The notes: generated by a model not told the origin, from the sequence alone. Positions 8,101-17,436 are shown, counted from the first letter of the stretch. The stretch is DNA of 64,000 nt from Saprospiraceae bacterium (GCA_029251525.1 JAQXDE010000035.1:124001-188000), one strand, 5' to 3'. Numbers and translations: made by a program.

Positions 8101-9432
8101 TTAAATTCCTACATAATTTTGAGGTGTAATTACTTTCAACTCTTCTTTGACGATTGGAGTAATATCGAGGGTTTCAATGAATTCATGAATATCATCTTTA
8201 GTTACACTTGCTTTTCCACGGGTAAGATTTAATAGAGCTTCATAAGGTTTATCAAACCCCTCTCTTCGTAAAATATTTTGGATAGCTTCTGCAACAACCA
8301 TCCAGTTTTTTTCAAGATCTTCATTTAATTTAGCTTCATTTAAAAGTAACTTGCCAATTCCCTTTTCAATAGATCGAAAGGCAATTAAAGTGTGTCCCAT
8401 TGGAACTCCAACATTTCTTAATACGGTGCTGTCTGTTAAATCACGCTGCAATCTAGAGATAGGTAACTTATCACTCAAGTGAGTAAATATGGCATTGGCA
8501 ATTCCTAGATTTCCTTCTGCATTTTCGAAATCGATTGGGTTTACTTTATGAGGCATAGCCGAGGAACCTATTTCCCCTTTTATCGTTTTTTGTTTAAAAT
8601 ATTCCATTGAAATATAACTCCAAATATCTTTGCAGAAATCTAAAAGGATCGTATTAATTCTTTTGATGCCTTGAAAAGTGGCAGACAAATTATCGTAATG
8701 TGCAATTTGGGTTGTATATTGTAATCTTTCTAAGCCAAGGTATTCAGTCACAAAGTGATTCCCAAATTTTTGCCAATTGATAGAAGCGTATGCTACATGA
8801 TGTGCGTTGAAATTACCAGTTGCTCCTCCAAATTTAGCAGTAAAAGGAATTTGTTGTAGTAATCTTAACTGATTATCTAATCGCTCAACAAATACTTTTA
8901 TTTCTTTTCCTAGTCGAGTAGGTGATGCAGGTTGTCCATGAGTCTTTGCCAACATTGGAATACCTGCCCAATCCATTGCTAGGTCATTAATGTAGTTTCT
9001 GATTTTTTTAAAAAAAGGAAAGTAAACTTTCTGCATAGAGTGCATCAGTAGAAGAGGAGTAGCGGTATTATTAATATCTTGAGAAGTTAATCCAAAATGG
9101 ATGAATTCTTTAAATTCAGAAATTCCGATTTCGTCAAATTTTTCTTTTAAAAAATATTCAACTGCCTTGACATCATGATTGGTTATTTTTTCAATATTTT
9201 TGATATTAAGTGCATCTTGTAAATTGAAATTTTCGAAAATATCATTTAATTTATCCACTTTATCCAAATCAAACTCTGATAATTGAGGCAAAGGGTGTTG
9301 GCATAAAGCAATAAAGTATTGAATCTCTACAAATACTCGATATTTGATTAACGCATATTCAGAAAAATAATCAGAAAGTTCTTTGGTCTTTTCGTGGTAT
9401 CTACCGTCGATCGGTGAAATTGCAGTTAGCAT
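8101..9432 (-). CDS. purB: Adenylosuccinate lyase
   Basis: The 443-residue protein matches the fumarase/aspartase superfamily member PurB from its start (LTAISPIDGRY) to its end. The superfamily signature GSSAMPHKVNP lies at 289-299 with the catalytic serine in the mobile loop (S290/S291), and the second catalytic His is in THGQPASPT (H165). PurB cleaves SAICAR to AICAR and adenylosuccinate to AMP, each time releasing fumarate, in cytosolic purine synthesis. Length and N-terminus fit the E. coli-type enzyme. No other pur genes are nearby, so it is a lone gene here, ended by the hairpin at 8039-8082. Confidence 0.97.
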   Translation of the reverse strand: MLTAISPIDGRYHEKTKELSDYFSEYALIKYRVFVEIQYFIALCQHPLPQLSEFDLDKVDKLNDIFENFNLQDALNIKNIEKITNHDVKAVEYFLKEKFDEIGISEFKEFIHFGLTSQDINNTATPLLLMHSMQKVYFPFFKKIRNYINDLAMDWAGIPMLAKTHGQPASPTRLGKEIKVFVERLDNQLRLLQQIPFTAKFGGATGNFNAHHVAYASINWQKFGNHFVTEYLGLERLQYTTQIAHYDNLSATFQGIKRINTILLDFCKDIWSYISMEYFKQKTIKGEIGSSAMPHKVNPIDFENAEGNLGIANAIFTHLSDKLPISRLQRDLTDSTVLRNVGVPMGHTLIAFRSIEKGIGKLLLNEAKLNEDLEKNWMVVAEAIQNILRREGFDKPYEALLNLTRGKASVTKDDIHEFIETLDITPIVKEELKVITPQNYVGI

Positions 9433-9503
9433 ATTTTTGATTTGATATTTTTAAAATTAAAATTCTTGTAAAAATAGAAAAAGGTGGGGAAGTTTTATCA
9501 AAA

Positions 9504-9542
9504 GAAAAGGGGTAAGAAAATCAATTTTTCTTACCCCTTTTC
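9504..9542 (-). terminator. Terminator of the AsmA-like gene
   Basis: AAAAGGGGTAAGAAA and TTTCTTACCCCTTTT make a perfect 15-bp stem. Read on the minus strand it is followed by CTTTTGAT and lies about 20 bases after the AsmA-like stop codon. Confidence 0.8.
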
Positions 9543-9560
9543 AATTATTCAATTTTGAGT

Positions 9561-12500
9561 TTACTTTTTGATATTATCTATAGTCACCGCATCAATCTTC
9601 TTTTGATATTCTAAACTAATTTCTGCGGCCTTTTCATCAGCCTCTTTGATTACCTTATCTGCGTTTTGGTTAGCTTTGTCCTCTAGTTGTTGCGATTTTT
9701 TATCTGTTTCTTTTTTAATCTTATTTGCACCTGCTTTGGCAAGTCGTTTTTTAATAGGGTTGGAACCAGCTTCTTTTACAATTAGATCAGCTTGTTTGTA
9801 GCCTTCTTTTTTAACTTTTTCTGCTGCATTTTTTCCTTCCAGTCTAATTTTTTCAGCACTTTTAATTGCAGCAGATGTTAATTTTTGGATCCGATCATTT
9901 GCCTCCCTTTCCAGTTTAGCCTTTCTCTCTGCTACAACTTTTGATAGGTCCTCTTTCTTTTTCTCTATAATTTCATTTACGTCTGTTTTAACTTTATCCT
10001 TCACTTCCTCTACTTTTTCTGTTATAGCGCCTTGCACTGTTTTTCCACCGCTCCCAACTAAACTAAATTGAACTTTGGGATTTGTCATAGAACCAGTTAA
10101 TTTGATTTTTAAGTTAACAAATTCTTTTTCTTTAATGTTTAAACCTAATTTAGAAGCTTGATTCTTTAGTTTTTTAATTCCATTGCTAGCAGTATTTCCT
10201 ACAGTATTTTGGTTAATTAATTTCATTGGAATTTTGGCTTTAATATCGTAGTCAATATCCTGGGTAATACCATGTGACCCGCCTATCATCATATCAATGC
10301 CTTGATATTTTAGAGGGAATTCTTTGATTAAAACATTACCGTCTTCTATTTCAAACCAGTTTTTTGTTCCTTTTAGGTCAATTTTATGATTAGTTAGTTT
10401 TTTAATATTTAGAGCCTCTCCAATTTTTTTTAAAGGAGTAAAATCTTGTATGACACCATTAACTGTTTGTAAAAAACCTTCTGCTGTTAATGTATTCAGA
10501 TCAGGCATTAAATCTTCACCTAAAACTCCTTCTAGACTCATTTTAGTAGAATAATTCCCTTGAATATATTTGGCAATTGGGGCTAAAGCCTTGACAGTAT
10601 TTATTTGCTTAAAAGAGGAATTGAAATCAAAGCTTTTGACATCATAAGTTAACTTATATTTTGGTTTTCCAGGATTAGAGGTATCGTAATATCCATTTGC
10701 TTCAATCTTCCCACCAAGAGTTCTACCGTTCAAGTTTGACATTTGAATCTTACTATCTTTTATGGCTAAGTTCCCGCTAAAGTCTTTTAGATTAATATTG
10801 GTGTACGTCAATTTTTTAATATTTGCGTTAATATTAATGTTGATATTATCAGGTATAATAATAGGTGTATATTCCTCTACCTCATTAGCAATTGTCTTTG
10901 ACTTTGGTGCCTCGGGTTCTTCCATAAAAGGATTTAAATCAAATAAATTTGATCTCATTACGAACTCACCACCAAGAGTCTCATTTTTAAAAATATAATT
11001 AAAAACGTTAATAAAGTTACCTTTTCCGCTTATATCACTTTCTCCTAATATAGTTTTGAAGTTATTGATTATCAATTCATTAGAGGTGAATATTCCTTTT
11101 GCGGAGGAGTTGTCTAATTGGTAAACATCGTAATCAATTTTTCCAATTTTTGCATCCACGATAAACTTAAATCTATTGAAAATTTCAATTTCCTGTTCTG
11201 ATTCTGAAGAAATAGGCGGTGGGGTCTCCTTTTCCATTTCAATCATCCATTCATCTACATTTAAATAGGTAGATCTTAATTTTATATTACCTGTTAAAGT
11301 TTTCTTAGGAGAAAAATAAGCCAAAATATTATCCAATTGTCCTGATATTTGTAAATCACTTTTTCCTAATTTTCCAGTAAAGTTACTAATCTCAATATTT
11401 TGAGGTGAAAGGGTTACTTGAGCATCTCGGATGAATACCTTTGGGATTCCTTGAGCGTTATAGATTAAGTTTTTGAATGATGAGTTTCCGCTTATATTAG
11501 CATCCCCATATTGTCCTTTATCTAATATCGATAATTGAGTTTGAGCTGTAAAGTCGGCATTAATAATTCCAGATAACTCTGTTACACCTTCCAAAGGAAA
11601 TGCTTTGGATATTTCGGCTAAATCAATAGTTCCCTTGATCTTAGTATCGATGTTTGGATCAGAGATCGGAGTAGTTAATTTGAATCTTCCCTCAAATGGT
11701 TTTCCTCCTAGAGCAAATTTAAAATCAGGAATATCAATTTTTATTTTATCAAAATTCGAACTAGGGTTCTCTATGTTTATGTTTGCAAAAATATTGTTGA
11801 AACCCGAAGGTAAATCAGGGTATTGAAAACTGCCTTGATTCACATCTAGGTTTATCTTAAAACTTGGAAATAATTCTTTTCGGGCATTGTAAATACCTTT
11901 TAAGTATCCATTGAATGTTATTTTTCCATCAGCTTTTACATCTTTAAAGTCATTAGTGTATGCACTCGGGATTAATGACAATAAATTCTTAAAGTCATTT
12001 TTAGGTGCATCAAATGTGAGGTTAATCTCTATGTTTTCATTCTCTTGCAATTGTAAATAGCCATCGGCTAGTAATTTCATTGCATTGATTTGCAAACTAT
12101 TATTCTTTAACGTATATGTATTTTTATTTAGGTTAATATTGAAGATAGCGTCTAGTGATGTATTGACTTTTTTAAGATAACGAACCCCTCCACTTATTGC
12201 AGATAATTGCTCAATATTAGTTTTAGTGGTAAGATCAAATACATCTTGTGTGAAGTCTCCATTACCTTGGTGATTTAAATTTTTTAGTTCCAAAAACATG
12301 TTATTAGCACGATCATCATAAGTGAAATTTCCGTCGTTAATTGCATATTTTTTTAATTGAATTAGAAAGTCATATTCAGCTGGTGGTTCATTAGATGGTT
12401 CACTTAATTTGACAATATCATAATTTGCTTTTCCGGTATTTAAAACCAGAATATTGACCTCAGGTTGGTCAAAAGTGATCATTTTAATTACGACTGGTCG

Positions 12501-12821
12501 ATCAGATTTAATTACAGAAATCAAATCTAGTGTGAAATCTATATTTTTAGCTTTAACTAAATTAATTCCTTCGAAATCATTAATTCCAGTTACTATTAAT
12601 TGATCCATCTTAAAACTAAAGTCAGGAAAACTTCGTAGAAGAGAAAGATCTACATCAGCAAAATTAATCTTGGCATTTAAAGTATTGTTAGCTTCCTCTT
12701 TAATTTTTACTAAAATTTCTTCTTTGAAAAAATAAGGGATAGAAATAGCTGCTCCTAAAAATAAAATAACAAAAATTAGAATCGTTGAGAATATTCGCTT
12801 TACAAGTTTTGATAATTTCAT
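9561..12821 (-). CDS. AsmA family protein with charged helical tail
   Basis: This 1086-residue protein begins with a basic start and one membrane segment (about residues 10-31), followed by the AsmA N-terminal pattern (NTLNAKINFADVDLSLLRSF). A long beta-rich middle has repeated short strands typical of AsmA/TamB/DUF748 bridge-like proteins. The AsmA-2/DUF3971-like region (about 700-930) includes the conserved NGVIQDFTPLKKI and VQFSLVGSGG stretches. The last ~150 residues are an extended Lys/Glu/Ala-rich helix, probably coiled coil. AsmA-like proteins span the periplasm as hydrophobic grooves and are thought to move phospholipid between membranes; that role is inference here. It is single, with a clear terminator. 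Confidence 0.85.
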   Translation of the reverse strand: MKLSKLVKRIFSTILIFVILFLGAAISIPYFFKEEILVKIKEEANNTLNAKINFADVDLSLLRSFPDFSFKMDQLIVTGINDFEGINLVKAKNIDFTLDLISVIKSDRPVVIKMITFDQPEVNILVLNTGKANYDIVKLSEPSNEPPAEYDFLIQLKKYAINDGNFTYDDRANNMFLELKNLNHQGNGDFTQDVFDLTTKTNIEQLSAISGGVRYLKKVNTSLDAIFNINLNKNTYTLKNNSLQINAMKLLADGYLQLQENENIEINLTFDAPKNDFKNLLSLIPSAYTNDFKDVKADGKITFNGYLKGIYNARKELFPSFKINLDVNQGSFQYPDLPSGFNNIFANINIENPSSNFDKIKIDIPDFKFALGGKPFEGRFKLTTPISDPNIDTKIKGTIDLAEISKAFPLEGVTELSGIINADFTAQTQLSILDKGQYGDANISGNSSFKNLIYNAQGIPKVFIRDAQVTLSPQNIEISNFTGKLGKSDLQISGQLDNILAYFSPKKTLTGNIKLRSTYLNVDEWMIEMEKETPPPISSESEQEIEIFNRFKFIVDAKIGKIDYDVYQLDNSSAKGIFTSNELIINNFKTILGESDISGKGNFINVFNYIFKNETLGGEFVMRSNLFDLNPFMEEPEAPKSKTIANEVEEYTPIIIPDNINININANIKKLTYTNINLKDFSGNLAIKDSKIQMSNLNGRTLGGKIEANGYYDTSNPGKPKYKLTYDVKSFDFNSSFKQINTVKALAPIAKYIQGNYSTKMSLEGVLGEDLMPDLNTLTAEGFLQTVNGVIQDFTPLKKIGEALNIKKLTNHKIDLKGTKNWFEIEDGNVLIKEFPLKYQGIDMMIGGSHGITQDIDYDIKAKIPMKLINQNTVGNTASNGIKKLKNQASKLGLNIKEKEFVNLKIKLTGSMTNPKVQFSLVGSGGKTVQGAITEKVEEVKDKVKTDVNEIIEKKKEDLSKVVAERKAKLEREANDRIQKLTSAAIKSAEKIRLEGKNAAEKVKKEGYKQADLIVKEAGSNPIKKRLAKAGANKIKKETDKKSQQLEDKANQNADKVIKEADEKAAEISLEYQKKIDAVTIDNIKK

Positions 12822-13211
12822 AGTGCTTCAATCTTTTTGGTAATGATGCTATTGGTTAAACTGTTATCCATGTTGGAATTAAAATGTAAGAGTAATTTCT
12901 ATTTTATTGTATTGCAAAAGTAACTAATATGAGTAATTTTATTTCAATTAAGAAAATCAATTTATTCTTTATTTACAAAGATGACTATATTGCGCTCATT
13001 GGGTAGAAAAATTTCTATTATAATGTTGTTTTGCTTGAATAATAAATGAAAGAAAATCGACTGTCATTATGTTTTTATTTTTCTTTTGATAAAAAAGTGA
13101 GTTGAAATAATATGTTACAAACGATTTTTTTGTCAAAACATTATTAGTTCACTATTTACAAGCAATTAAAACTGCCTAATTTTAATTAACCTTTTTTAAT
13201 ATAAGAATTGA
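12822..13211. other. Intergenic region between divergent genes
   Basis: A 390-base AT-rich spacer between the AsmA-like gene and RNase D, which are transcribed away from each other. I see no ORF, tRNA or strong hairpin; it should contain both promoters, but no clear TAnnTTTG box stands out. Confidence 0.5.
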
Positions 13212-14399
13212 ATGACTCATAATAATGATATGAATTACACCTTGATAGAGACTAATGAAGGGGTGCAAAGCTTTTTAAATGAAAACCAAAATATTGAATG
13301 GATGGGATTTGATACTGAATTTATCGGTGAAAAAAGATTCCATACCTTATTATGTCTTGTCCAGTTAGCTACTGAAAATGGATATTATTTATTAGATACT
13401 TTAAAGTTAAAGTCATTCCCTGGAATTTTAGATTTGTTTACAAATCCTAAAATATTAAAACTAACACATGCAGGAGAGAATGATTATAGAATATTTTACA
13501 AGCAATTTGGAATCATTCCCATCAATGTTTTTGATACTCAATTAGCTGCAGGTTTTGTGGGTTACAAATACCCAACTTCATTTCAAAAATTGGTAGAAAA
13601 AGAATTAGGTGTTTTTGTTCCAAAAGGGTACACTGTTTCTGATTGGGAGGAACGTCCATTTTCTCCCAAGCAAATAAGTTATGCATTAAATGATGTGATC
13701 TATTTGAAAGGTTTATGGGAATCAATTACTGCTAAATTAGTGAAACTTAACCGTCAAACTTGGTCCCAAGAAGAATGCGATAAAATAGCCACTGAAAAAT
13801 ATTATTATGTCAATCCACATCGAGATGCTTTTCGGAATAATGCCATATCAAATTTGAAAACTCGAGAACAGATGTTTATGATCCGTTTATACAATTGGCG
13901 AAAAAAAGAGGCGGATCGAAAAAATTATTCTAAGGAAATGATTTTACCAAATAAACTTATTACTCCAATTGTGAAAAATATGAATTCGGGAAAAAATGCG
14001 TTACTTAAAGATCGAAGGCTCCCGACAAATACTATTTCTAGGCACTGGGATACTTTTAATGATTTATTTAATCGTAAAATAGAGGAAGCCGATCGGGTAA
14101 TTTTGGCATCTATTCCAGCTCAAAAAGAGTCACCGGATCCTATGGAAAATACCATGTTGGAAATGTTGTATTCTATTGTGGAATATATTTGTCAAAATAA
14201 CCAAGTGGACCCTACCTTAGTTTTAAGTAGAACTACTTTTAAATTAATGAAAGCTGAGCCAAGCTTTTTTGATGAATCATTAGCTCAAGGTTGGCGAGCT
14301 GATTTGTTGGGAGAAGACTTATTGTTATGGCTAAGAAAACGAAAGCAATTAATTATAGAAATGGTTGATGGGAAATGTGTGATTCGAATGATGGATTAA
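13212..14399 (+). CDS. rnd: Ribonuclease D
   Basis: This 395-residue protein carries a DEDDy 3'-5' exonuclease domain (about 25-175) with all four acids: D34 and E36 in GFDTEFIGEKR, D91 in AGENDYRIF, and Y157/D161 in SYALNDVIYL. A first HRDC domain follows (about 205-290), and the remaining C-terminal region probably holds a second degenerate HRDC. In E. coli, RNase D trims the 3' ends of tRNA precursors; the same role is likely. An internal Met at residue 7 is an alternative start. The gene is single, with nothing obvious in common with its neighbours. Confidence 0.93.
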   Translation: MTHNNDMNYTLIETNEGVQSFLNENQNIEWMGFDTEFIGEKRFHTLLCLVQLATENGYYLLDTLKLKSFPGILDLFTNPKILKLTHAGENDYRIFYKQFGIIPINVFDTQLAAGFVGYKYPTSFQKLVEKELGVFVPKGYTVSDWEERPFSPKQISYALNDVIYLKGLWESITAKLVKLNRQTWSQEECDKIATEKYYYVNPHRDAFRNNAISNLKTREQMFMIRLYNWRKKEADRKNYSKEMILPNKLITPIVKNMNSGKNALLKDRRLPTNTISRHWDTFNDLFNRKIEEADRVILASIPAQKESPDPMENTMLEMLYSIVEYICQNNQVDPTLVLSRTTFKLMKAEPSFFDESLAQGWRADLLGEDLLLWLRKRKQLIIEMVDGKCVIRMMD

Positions 14400-14753
14400 G
14401 ATTTATCGATGTTTCTTCTAGATGAAAAACATAACACCAAAATACAATTTCCAAAGATTAAATTTTGTTTTATTTAAGACGTTAGGTTTGTCGTTTGTTT
14501 GGATGAAGTTCCAGTATATTTTAAATGGACTATTCCTGGATGAAAATTCCTGTTTTTTAGCTTGGTAAAAAGGTATTATTGGGTTTGGTGGTATTGAAAC
14601 CATATTGTTGTTTTACACGACCAAATATTAATCATTTGGAGCATAATAATTGTTGGGTAGAGAAATAGATAACTTTATTTGTAAAAATAAATAGCATTAA
14701 AGTTATTTCGAAGCAAGATCAATATGAAATTTAAAACATTATTTATTAAGTAG
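14400..14753. other. Intergenic region between convergent genes
   Basis: About 350 bases separate rnd from the oppositely oriented HD-domain gene. A 61-codon minus-strand frame (14418-14603) has no family resemblance and is probably chance. Nothing else is recognised. Confidence 0.45.
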
Positions 14754-15437
14754 CTATTTGTTTTCATCCAATACGTAATTATTCAATTCAGCTTGAATGT
14801 TTTCAACGGCTTGTTTTTCAAAGTTTTCTTTAAAGAAAGGGGTAATAAAAATTTGATCTCTGGAAATGAATTTTTCCAAAAATGATTTCCTCTTAGCTAA
14901 ATAAAGTTCCTCTGGGAAAGCACTAAACTCTTTTCTAATTGCAGAAGTATATTGATTGTAAGTGGTTGGCTCACTTGCTAAAACAGACTTATTAATGTCT
15001 AAAAAAAGCTCGTTATCATGATCCTTTAAAATAGGGGAGTGGTCAATCGTGCTTAGAATCATTTTTTCTAGATTTTCTAAAAAGGAATCAGCTAAAAATG
15101 GTGACAATAATTCCAAAGCGCGTTCTGCACTTTTTGTTTCATTATCATTTTTATTTGGGTCATATATTAAATCATGAAACCATATAGATAGCTCAAATAA
15201 AATTGGATTTCCAATGAAATCATAATAATCCTCAGCCATCATTAACATACTATATATGTGTGATAAGTTGTGATAGGATCGATGTGGTTCAGAATATTTT
15301 GAAATTACTTCTTCAAGAATTTTGCGTGATTCTAATTTGGGGATACTTAATTGATAAGAAAGCATATCCCAGACTTCTTCGATGAATCCTAATTTGGAAT
15401 CATCCATTTTTTCTTCAATTATCTTAATAGGTAGCAT
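14754..15437 (-). CDS. HD-domain metal-dependent phosphohydrolase
   Basis: This 227-residue protein belongs to the group annotated as predicted metal-dependent HD superfamily phosphohydrolases. The metal-binding pattern is present: H55/H59 region in YHNLSHI, the HD pair in IWFHDLIYD (about 87-88), a later STIDHSP His, and an Asp in FLDINKSVLA. The family's substrate is unknown, probably a nucleotide or related phosphoester. The ATG at 15437 has a good TATCTTTG promoter box 25-32 bases upstream. A second Met (residue 11, MDDSKLG) is also a possible start. It shares a 109-base divergent promoter region with the GNAT gene. Confidence 0.82.
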   Translation of the reverse strand: MLPIKIIEEKMDDSKLGFIEEVWDMLSYQLSIPKLESRKILEEVISKYSEPHRSYHNLSHIYSMLMMAEDYYDFIGNPILFELSIWFHDLIYDPNKNDNETKSAERALELLSPFLADSFLENLEKMILSTIDHSPILKDHDNELFLDINKSVLASEPTTYNQYTSAIRKEFSAFPEELYLAKRKSFLEKFISRDQIFITPFFKENFEKQAVENIQAELNNYVLDENK

Positions 15438-15461
15438 TTATTCGTTTAATGTTTTGCGCGT

Positions 15462-15469
15462 CAAAGATA
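15462..15469 (-). promoter_or_regulatory. -7 element of the HD-domain gene
   Basis: On the minus strand TATCTTTG (TAnnTTTG) is preceded by TTTTG at a 17-base spacing, slightly shorter than the usual 19-20, and lies 25 bases before the ATG at 15437. Confidence 0.55.
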
Positions 15470-15513
15470 CTCTTTTTTATTAAACGCAAAATCTATATTT
15501 TATGGAAAAATTG

Positions 15514-15521
15514 TAAATTTG
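15514..15521 (+). promoter_or_regulatory. -7 element of the GNAT gene
   Basis: TAAATTTG (TAnnTTTG) lies 26 bases before the ATG at 15547. The upstream TTTG is not evident, so confidence is moderate. Confidence 0.5.
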
Positions 15522-15546
15522 GTTTTATTTAGATTACAATAATATT

Positions 15547-16020
15547 ATGAACTTACCCAAGTTTTACTCTTACATAGAAGCAAAGAATTCACACGGAAAG
15601 ATTGCAAATGAAATTATTTTTTCAGTTCTAGATGAATATGGACTTGGAGGATTTAACCATCATTCAGATGATTCACTCAATAAAATTGAAAATTCTTTTT
15701 CAGGTGGCTTTTTTGGGTTATTGCAAAATGAAAATCATGAAATTATTGGAACTTTTGGTTTATATAAACTTAATGAGGTTAATTGTGAAATTCGAAAAAT
15801 GTTTCTTTTGCCTAAAGCAAGGAGAAAAGGACTGGGGAAATGGATGGTTAATTTCTTAATAGGTAAAGCAAAGGAATTAGGATTTCAAAAAATTACCCTA
15901 GATACAGCCAGTGTCTTATTGGAAGCTATTGATTTATATAAAAAAATGGGATTTAAAGAAATTGAGGCATCCAATGATTCACCAAGGTGTGATAGGGCTT
16001 TCGAATTGGTTATTGAATAA
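15547..16020 (+). CDS. GNAT family N-acetyltransferase
   Basis: This 157-residue single-domain GNAT protein has the acetyl-CoA pyrophosphate loop in motif A, here ARRKGLGKW (about 96-104), preceded by the strand CEIRKMFLLP. The C-terminal segment AIDLYKKMGFKEI corresponds to motif B. It should transfer an acetyl group from acetyl-CoA to an amine. The acceptor cannot be predicted; the length and the KMFLLP/KMGF pattern resemble small stand-alone acetyltransferases. It is transcribed divergently from the HD-domain gene. Confidence 0.88.
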   Translation: MNLPKFYSYIEAKNSHGKIANEIIFSVLDEYGLGGFNHHSDDSLNKIENSFSGGFFGLLQNENHEIIGTFGLYKLNEVNCEIRKMFLLPKARRKGLGKWMVNFLIGKAKELGFQKITLDTASVLLEAIDLYKKMGFKEIEASNDSPRCDRAFELVIE

Positions 16021-16078
16021 TTAGTGTTTTGCGATTATATGATAAGCCAGTTAATATCCTTAAGACAGCTCCTAGATT

Positions 16079-16793
16079 TTATTTAATTAAACTTGGTTGC
16101 CTAAATGGATTTCCGTTTGAATTAATAGCGGCTTGGATACTTTCTCGAAAATTATAGTAAGTTTGGTCTGTGTGGAATAAGGTAGATATCACGGTATCTC
16201 CTTTAATGAAATCAAATCCAATTGCATAAACTATTTCATTGTCAGTCGTTGCTAAATAATCAGTTATAGTAAAATTTTGCTTATCATTTCTTTTTCCTTG
16301 AGGATTTTGAAACTAAAGCCTAAGCCTTGTAAGGACTGTCTGGCGTCAAAACTGTTTCTAGTGTATCTATCAATATAGGTTTTAGAATTTGTGTTGTAGC
16401 AGATGCAATCCATCCATTCTCATCTCTAACTAGGATTGAGAAATCTTCCTCATAACTCTCAGAACAAATGAAAGAAGTTCCAATGTTATAAACTTTTGTA
16501 TTAGTTGGATCGCTGTAAATCCCCTCACTTAAAGTATAAACTTCTCCTTGATGAGTGATTTTCATTGAGGCTCCATCAATAATTGGTAATCCTTGTTCAG
16601 CAAACAAATCTACACTCTTATATATAATTGCTAAAAATGGCTGTCCTACTTATAAGTAACATTCGATAGCTAATTGTTTCTCATAATTTGGCAACGCTAA
16701 ATCCAGTTCTTTTTCCAGATCACAATTTGAAAAAATTGTCATAAGGGAAATTGATATTAAAAAATTCGAAAGATTATTTTTGAGTGATATCAT
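16079..16793 (-). pseudogene. Decayed DUF4249 lipoprotein gene
   Basis: Three pieces of one gene are visible. From an ATG at 16793 comes a lipoprotein signal (lipobox FSNC) and the DUF4249 N-terminal pattern (EKELDLALPNYEKQLAIECYL), stopped by TAA at 16650-16652. The same frame continues (VGQPFLAIIYKS..., then 16607-16320) through a beta-rich stretch ending at TAG. A third piece in another frame, 16079 to about 16316, encodes DYLATTDNEIVYAIGFDF and ends near GNPFRQPSLIK, resembling the DUF4249 C-terminus but shortened. One stop, one frameshift and lost middle sequence mark it as a pseudogene. DUF4249 proteins usually accompany TonB receptors; none is adjacent here. Confidence 0.75.
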
Positions 16794-16912
16794 AGTTGAT
16801 CTTAACTTACATTCCAAATTTAAGGAGTTATTTGACAACTCAGTTTTTTCGAATTTTTGTTTTTCAATTATTAAAATCTGTACCAGATTATTATTAGAAA
16901 TTGAGTAATTAA

Positions 16913-16944
16913 TTTTTGTTTAAAGGATTTTTTGTTTAAAGGAT
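16913..16944. repeat. Perfect 16-bp tandem duplication
   Basis: TTTTTGTTTAAAGGAT is present twice head to tail (16913-16928 and 16929-16944), in the spacer upstream of the DUF4249 pseudogene. Confidence 0.8.
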
Positions 16945-16969
16945 TTTTAGTTTTAAGATTTTAAGTTCT

Positions 16970-17003
16970 AAGATTGTTTTTTTAGCATAAAACAATCTTT
17001 TTT
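16970..17003 (+). terminator. Orphan plus-strand terminator
   Basis: AAGATTGTTTT and AAAACAATCTT form a perfect 11-bp stem followed by TTTTTAATTTTT. No plus-strand gene ends nearby (the closest is GNAT, about 950 bases upstream), so it may end an unannotated small transcript or antisense RNA. Confidence 0.6.
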
Positions 17004-17175
17004 AATTTTTTTCAATTTGATAACAAAGAAAATAGTTCACATCTCCAATATTAAAAATTAATTATTATTCACTTTTTTTACTGTTTTTTATTAGTAAATT
17101 GTTGATTGTCAGTTAATTAAGTGTGCATATTTATTTTTTGTTTAAAAAAATAGTTCACAAAAGATGTATTTTGTC

Positions 17176-17207
17176 TTTGTCTAGAGCCATTCTCGAGTAT
17201 ATATTTG
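17176..17207 (+). promoter_or_regulatory. Strong Bacteroidota promoter before ncRNA array
   Basis: TTTG (17176-17179), a 20-base spacer and TATATTTG (17200-17207) match the major sigma-factor consensus of this phylum exactly. No coding frame follows; instead the first core-plus-terminator unit does, implying an RNA starting near 17214. Confidence 0.75.
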
Positions 17208-17213
17208 TAATGT

Positions 17214-17355
17214 AATTAGTGATAAGGTATTTAAGAGATGCCAAAGGCTTAAAAGTAACGCCAAAAAAGATTACAAATAAGGATATGTTCATGGGATTAT
17301 AATTTGTTGTAGTTAGTCAGAGTCCTATTAATTAGGATTCTGACCTACTTCTTTT
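17214..17355 (+). ncRNA. Putative small RNA, about 140 nt
   Basis: The interval runs from the expected start of a consensus promoter to a terminator hairpin (17316-17344) and contains no plausible ORF. It holds the conserved core ATATGTTCATGGGATTATAA at 17283-17302. A 9-base inverted pair (ATTTGTAAT at 17203-17211 and ATTACAAAT at 17270-17278) brackets the first part, but its left arm overlaps the -7 box, so it may not be in the RNA. The same core plus terminator recurs twice downstream. The family is not recognised; candidates to exclude are 6S RNA and the Rfam Flavo-1 motif. The core also reads as ATG-TTC-ATG-GGA-TTA-TAA, a five-codon frame, perhaps by chance. Confidence 0.55.
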
Positions 17356-17372
17356 CTCATGGTAAAAAATAT
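17275..17372 (+). repeat. Core-terminator repeat unit 1
   Basis: This ~97-base unit contains the core at 17283, the extension GTTGTAGTTAGTC, the hairpin and a TACTTCTTTTCTCATGG tail. It is about 90 percent identical by eye to the unit at 17437-17533, with most changes in the loop-proximal stem and tail. The changed stem base (G versus A) keeps pairing. Confidence 0.85.
17316..17354 (+). terminator. Terminator of repeat unit 1
   Basis: GTCAGAGTCCTA and TAGGATTCTGAC pair over 12 bp (one G-T) around TTAAT and are followed by the pyrimidine-rich CTACTTCTTTTC. Confidence 0.65.
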
Positions 17373-17436
17373 AGGAGAGGAATTGAAATAGAGGGAATTG
17401 CAAAATGATGCAATCAAAGCTGAAGGTTCAGCACTT

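Noticed and set aside
14418-14603. 61-codon minus-strand ORF between rnd and the HD gene
   Set aside because: No domain, signal peptide or start context, and its composition looks like spacer DNA.
17283-17302. Five-codon leader-peptide frame in each core repeat
   Set aside because: It is too short to judge as coding, and the second ATG could be coincidence; kept only as an observation in the array entry.
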